Assembly (NCBI GenBank): GCA_002373675.1 | Contig: DFLF01000011.1 | Location: forward strand, 5,772 to 69,771 | Source: Pseudobutyrivibrio sp. UBA3626 | GTDB lineage: Bacteria > Bacillota > Clostridia > Lachnospirales > Lachnospiraceae | Length of the DNA stretch: 64,000 nt | Direction of reading: 5' to 3' | In this document: positions 61,215 to 64,000 of the stretch, one piece after another | Position numbering within the stretch: position 1 is the stretch's first letter | How the letters are laid out: the number at the start of each line of letters is the position of its first letter | The notes under the pieces: model-generated | Told to the model about the DNA's origin: nothing | The model's input: only the letters and a program-made list of their open reading frames with translations | The model's database searches: none | Translations under genes and position numbers: made by a program

Positions 61215-62012
61215 ATGAACTACAATAAACAACACGAAGAAGATTTACAGAGGATTAGAGGGCTACGCCTAATTGATGATGACTTCATGAATGCATGCTT
61301 TGATGGTAATATTGAAGGTACAGAATTGATTTTAAGAATAATCCTAGGAAAATCAGATATTAAAGTTGTGAATGTTCATACACAACAAGTTATGAAGAAT
61401 CTTCTCGGTAGAGATATATGGCTTGATATTGATGCGTTAGATTCCGAAGGTAAAGAATATGATATAGAGATTCAAAGAGCTGACAAAGGTGCTGGCTTCA
61501 AAAGAGCTAGATATCACTCTAGTATCTTAGATGCACATACATTAAAGCCTAATGAGGATTTTGCAAAATTACCTGAGACATATATTATATTTATCACAGA
61601 AAATGATGTAATAGGTGAGAATGAACCGATATATATTGTAGAAAGACAGATTGTTAATATTGGCAAGCCGTTTGATGATGGTGAGCATATTATTTATGTA
61701 AATGGTGCTAATAAGGATGGAACCACAGAACTAGGTAGACTAATGCATGATTTTATGTGTACTAGTCCGGATGATATGAATTATAAAATGCTGGCTGATA
61801 AAGTAAGGTACTTCAAAGAGGATGAGGAAGGAGTGAAGGCTATGTGTAAGGCTATGGAAGATATGAGAAATGAAGCTGTTGAGAAAGATCGAATTGAAAA
61901 TGCTATGACTATGATAAAAGATGGCAAGCTATCACTAGAAAAAATTGCTGAATATACAAGTTTGGCACTGGATAAAGTAAGGGAGTTAGCAGCTCCTAAA
62001 GTGGCTCAGTAG
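61215..62012 (+). CDS. Rpn-type PD-(D/E)XK nuclease / putative transposase
   Basis: 265 residues. PD-(D/E)XK core: LIDDDFMNACFDGNIEGTELILRIIL at the N-terminus, then LDIDALDSEGKEYDIEIQRADKG with the catalytic Asp...Glu-Ile-Gln. KRARYHSSILDAHTLKPNEDFAKLPETYIIFITENDV follows. This is the PDDEXK_2 family commonly annotated as transposase-like; it lacks any DDE transposase domain. The short C-terminal helices include LEKIAEYTSLALDKVRELA, a possible small HTH. AGGGGAG ribosome site. Unlike the gene at 20079 it has no EGRAEG repeats. Confidence 0.85.
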   Translation: MNYNKQHEEDLQRIRGLRLIDDDFMNACFDGNIEGTELILRIILGKSDIKVVNVHTQQVMKNLLGRDIWLDIDALDSEGKEYDIEIQRADKGAGFKRARYHSSILDAHTLKPNEDFAKLPETYIIFITENDVIGENEPIYIVERQIVNIGKPFDDGEHIIYVNGANKDGTTELGRLMHDFMCTSPDDMNYKMLADKVRYFKEDEEGVKAMCKAMEDMRNEAVEKDRIENAMTMIKDGKLSLEKIAEYTSLALDKVRELAAPKVAQ

Positions 62013-62032
62013 ATTATTAATATTGACTTGTA

Positions 62033-62073
62033 CTCTGGCGGCGGCAACATCGTGTGGGTTCCGTCTCCTGTAT
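62033..62073 (+). other. Second fragment of the tRNA-Leu 3' end
   Basis: CTCTGGCGGCGGCAACATCG then TGTGGGTTC...GTCTCCTGTA follows the anticodon-stem, variable-arm and acceptor parts of tRNA-Leu (59104-59149) with a few changes and a 4-nt deletion in the T-loop. It has no 5' half. Confidence 0.7.
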
Positions 62074-62085
62074 GGAAGAAGTAGT

Positions 62086-62132
62086 GGAAAAGCCTTTGCT
62101 TATGCGATTTTTGGCTTTTCCATTTTTCTTTT
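62086..62132 (+). terminator. Terminator after the Rpn-type gene
   Basis: 9-bp stem GGAAAAGCC / GGCTTTTCC, 18-nt loop, ATTTTTCTTTT. Confidence 0.8.
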
Positions 62133-62310
62133 AATGATTTTTTGAGGTATCCATTTTTATAGTTGTTTCTACAGAATGACCTAGTAGGTTTAGAAAGATG
62201 GAATATGCGAACCAGTATAGATAAGGGTACATATGGAGTTTGATATAGTGCTTACGTCTATATGTGTTATAATACTTTTTAAAGAAAAAATGGAATCTTA
62301 GGAGGGAAAA

Positions 62311-62853
62311 ATGATTCTTAAAGTGATTTTAGCAATTATAATAATAATTGCTACACTAGTAGGTATAATTGCTTTATTGTATTATGTTGCATTCAAGAGA
62401 GCACCGATTACTGTAAATTATAATCTAATCAACGGAAGAAATTCTGCAACTAAAGGAGTAGTAACAAAAAGAAAATTCACTAGTAAAAAGGAATTTGTTG
62501 ATTATGTAGATTACAAGACTGGGAGTGATTATACTAGAACTGCTACATATTCCTATACTTATGAAGTGAATGGAGTACAATATAATGGAACAGATACGGT
62601 TGATGAACGATTAATGATTAACACATATTGTAGTAAATACTTAGACGATGAAGAGACAAGAAAAATGGATGCATTGTACTCTACTCGTATTATAGGCAAA
62701 CATATACGTAAAGTTTTTGGCTTTATTTTTGGCCTTGCAGAGAATAGTAACCAAATGCATGTAACTATAGCTAAAGGTGATGAGATTGTTGTTATATATA
62801 ATTCTGAGGATTTTTCGCAGTCTCGTATTTATGTGTCACATTTGAGTCATTAG
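62311..62853 (+). CDS. Membrane protein, DUF3592-like
   Basis: 180 residues. One N-terminal transmembrane helix (about 3-28), then a beta-rich domain with RTATYSYTYEVNGVQYNGTD and EIVVIYNSEDFSQSRIY, the repeating pattern of DUF3592-type proteins (strand followed by an NPED-like turn). A second hydrophobic patch is near FGFIFGLA. AGGAGG ribosome site; an extended -10 (TGTTATAAT) lies at about 62263-62271. Function unknown. Confidence 0.65.
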   Translation: MILKVILAIIIIIATLVGIIALLYYVAFKRAPITVNYNLINGRNSATKGVVTKRKFTSKKEFVDYVDYKTGSDYTRTATYSYTYEVNGVQYNGTDTVDERLMINTYCSKYLDDEETRKMDALYSTRIIGKHIRKVFGFIFGLAENSNQMHVTIAKGDEIVVIYNSEDFSQSRIYVSHLSH

Positions 62854-62892
62854 AATACTTTAGTCAAGCTCAAGTATGTAGAGGTAATATAA

Positions 62893-63144
62893 ATGAATAA
62901 TAACGATGAATTGCAAATGCAGGTATCACCTATTTGTAATAAAAATGGAGAAAAACTTGCATACGTAACATTCTCTGATAGTGTAAGGCGAGCGGAGGGT
63001 GAGATACCTAAATGTATTATCAATTCTAATACAGGTTTTTCTGAGGAAGAAAAAAATGCATTAGAAGATTATATGAAACAAAATTTAGAGATGCTGAAGG
63101 ATTTAGCAAAGGAAAACAATCCTATAAAGTCTTTTATGAAATAA
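62893..63144 (+). CDS. Small hypothetical protein
   Basis: 83 residues, acidic, no membrane segment: MNNNDELQMQVSPICNKNGEKLAYVTFSDSVRRAEGEIPKCIINS... then a helical tail EEEKNALEDYMKQNLEMLKDLAKENN. AGAGGT ribosome site, 40 nt after the DUF3592-like gene; probably an operon. No family recognised. Confidence 0.65.
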   Translation: MNNNDELQMQVSPICNKNGEKLAYVTFSDSVRRAEGEIPKCIINSNTGFSEEEKNALEDYMKQNLEMLKDLAKENNPIKSFMK

Positions 63145-63178
63145 TTTGTAAAAAAGATTAAAATAATACTTCTCTGTC

Positions 63179-63205
63179 AAAGCAGGCATTTGCCTGCTTT
63201 TATTG
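63179..63205 (+). terminator. Terminator after the 83-residue gene
   Basis: 9-bp stem AAAGCAGGC / GCCTGCTTT, 4-nt loop, TTATT. Confidence 0.85.
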
Positions 63206-63272
63206 ATATAAACTTATTTGTAATTCTATACCCCCTTGAAAAATCGTGGTTTTTGCTTTTGAAAATGCAAAT

Positions 63273-63290
63273 GTAAGTCCCATCTCTTGC
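63273..63290 (+). other. Third fragment resembling the tRNA-Leu 3' end
   Basis: GTAAGTCCCATCTCTTGC compares with TCAAGTCCCATCTCCTGT of tRNA-Leu. Short and less certain than the other two copies. Confidence 0.4.
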
Positions 63291-63330
63291 GTGATAAGGA
63301 AGGAGTGACATTTCTTAGCTTTGTATCAAC

Positions 63331-64000
63331 GGCTAATAAAAGCCGCGACTCAGCTAAATTGTTAGCCGACAACAGCCATACCACGCCCTAGTCACGTGTT
63401 AACGGATAATAAAAGCCCAGAATCATCCCAATTGTTAGCTGACAACAGCCGTGCCACGCCCTAGTCACGTATCAACGGCTAATAAAAGCCGCGAATCATC
63501 CCAATTGTTAGCCGACAACAGTCATACTACGCCCCGACACTGCGACAATAGCTAATAAAAGCCGCGAATCAGTCAAATTGTTAGCCGACAACAGTCGTGC
63601 CACGCTCTAGTCACGTGTCAACGGCTAATAAAAGCCGCGAATCAACCCAATTGTTAGCCGACAACAGCCGTGCCACGCTTTAGTCACGTGTTAACGGCTA
63701 ATAAAAGCCGCGAATTAGTCAAATTGTTAGCCGACAACAGTCATACCATGCCCTGACACTGCGACAATGGCTAATAACAGCCGCGATTCATCCAAATTGT
63801 TAGCCGACAACAGCCGTGCCACGCCCTAACACTGCGACAACGGCTAACAAAAGCCCCAAATCATCCCAATTGTTAGCCGATAACAGCCGTACCACGCCCT
63901 GACACCGCGACAATGGCTAATAAAACCCGCGATTCATCCAAATTGTTAGCTGACAACAGCCGTGCCATGCCCTAACATCACAACAAGAGCTGAAAAAGTG
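63331..64000 (+). repeat. Non-coding satellite: at least nine 73-bp tandem units, open to the right
   Basis: Unit starts (GGCTAAT or variants) are at 63331, 63404, 63477, 63550, 63623, 63696, 63769, 63842, 63915 and 63988, exactly 73 bp apart with no indels. Each holds GGCT..AGCC, TTGTTAGCCGACAA and GCC...GGC inverted repeats. 73 is not a multiple of three and all frames have stops. GC is clearly higher than the surroundings. Confidence 0.93.

Noticed and set aside
63331..64000. CRISPR array reading of the 73-bp repeats
   Set aside because: The whole 73 bp is conserved; there are no unique spacers between short identical repeats and no cas genes in the window.

Overview
This is a low-GC Gram-positive chromosome segment. 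Gene content points to the Lachnospiraceae (Clostridia): a SCIFF peptide with its radical SAM maturase next to a fused secDF, a short-form NadB in a nadB-nadC-niaR-nadA operon, the DHH/MoxR/DUF58/transglutaminase cluster, PD-(D/E)XK 'Rpn' proteins with EGRAEG repeats, and a diaminopimelate/lysine pathway. The exact genus cannot be fixed from sequence alone; a Lachnospira/Roseburia/Butyrivibrio-type gut or rumen anaerobe is likely.

Layout. 1-1.1 kb: 3' end of trpE, then trpG. 1.2-4.9 kb: NAD de novo operon with a palindromic NiaR-type operator in front and the NiaR repressor inside. 4.9-10.7 kb: a Dlt-like cell-envelope acylation operon (SGNH/DltD-like protein, DltA-like adenylating enzyme, DltC-like carrier, MBOAT/DltB-like transferase) that begins 2 nt after nadA and carries an extra fold-type-III PLP decarboxylase. 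That combination is the most interesting protein system here. It suggests an amino acid is loaded on the carrier, decarboxylated there (as described for BtrK in butirosin biosynthesis) and then moved to a surface polymer, giving something other than D-alanine. 10.7-19.7 kb: small envelope proteins, thyA-folA-ilvB-ilvN, a secreted cell-wall hydrolase, mtnA and a Mrp/NBP35 ATPase. 19.7-23.1 kb: an accessory patch with two broken genes (DMT transporter, FMN reductase), an Rpn-type nuclease, and an aldo/keto reductase-TetR operon with two matching operators. 23.1-28.7 kb (minus strand): DHH phosphoesterase, MoxR ATPase, DUF58 and transglutaminase genes. 28.8-35.5 kb: SCIFF precursor and maturase, secDF, glyA, serS. 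35.5-35.8 kb: a 287-bp nearly self-complementary element. 35.8-45.7 kb: NifX-like protein, secreted lipase, typA, corrinoid adenosyltransferase, dapA-dapB-transglycosylase, ABC exporter and hydrolase. 45.7-50.5 kb: a duplicated 135-bp promoter region feeding two different genes, MFS transporter, lysophospholipase, clpX. 50.5-58.8 kb: HD-GYP/REC protein, ptsI, amidase, transglutaminase lipoprotein, lysA and a second ABC exporter.

59-64 kb: a variable island downstream of tRNA-Leu(CAA). It holds small hypothetical proteins, an XRE regulator facing a secreted or anchored coiled-coil protein, another Rpn-type nuclease, three apparent remnants of the tRNA-Leu 3' end, and finally a strictly 73-bp-periodic non-coding satellite array that runs off the right edge.

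All calls come from reading the sequence. Homology searches, RNA folding and comparative genomics were not possible; where these would decide a claim it is stated.
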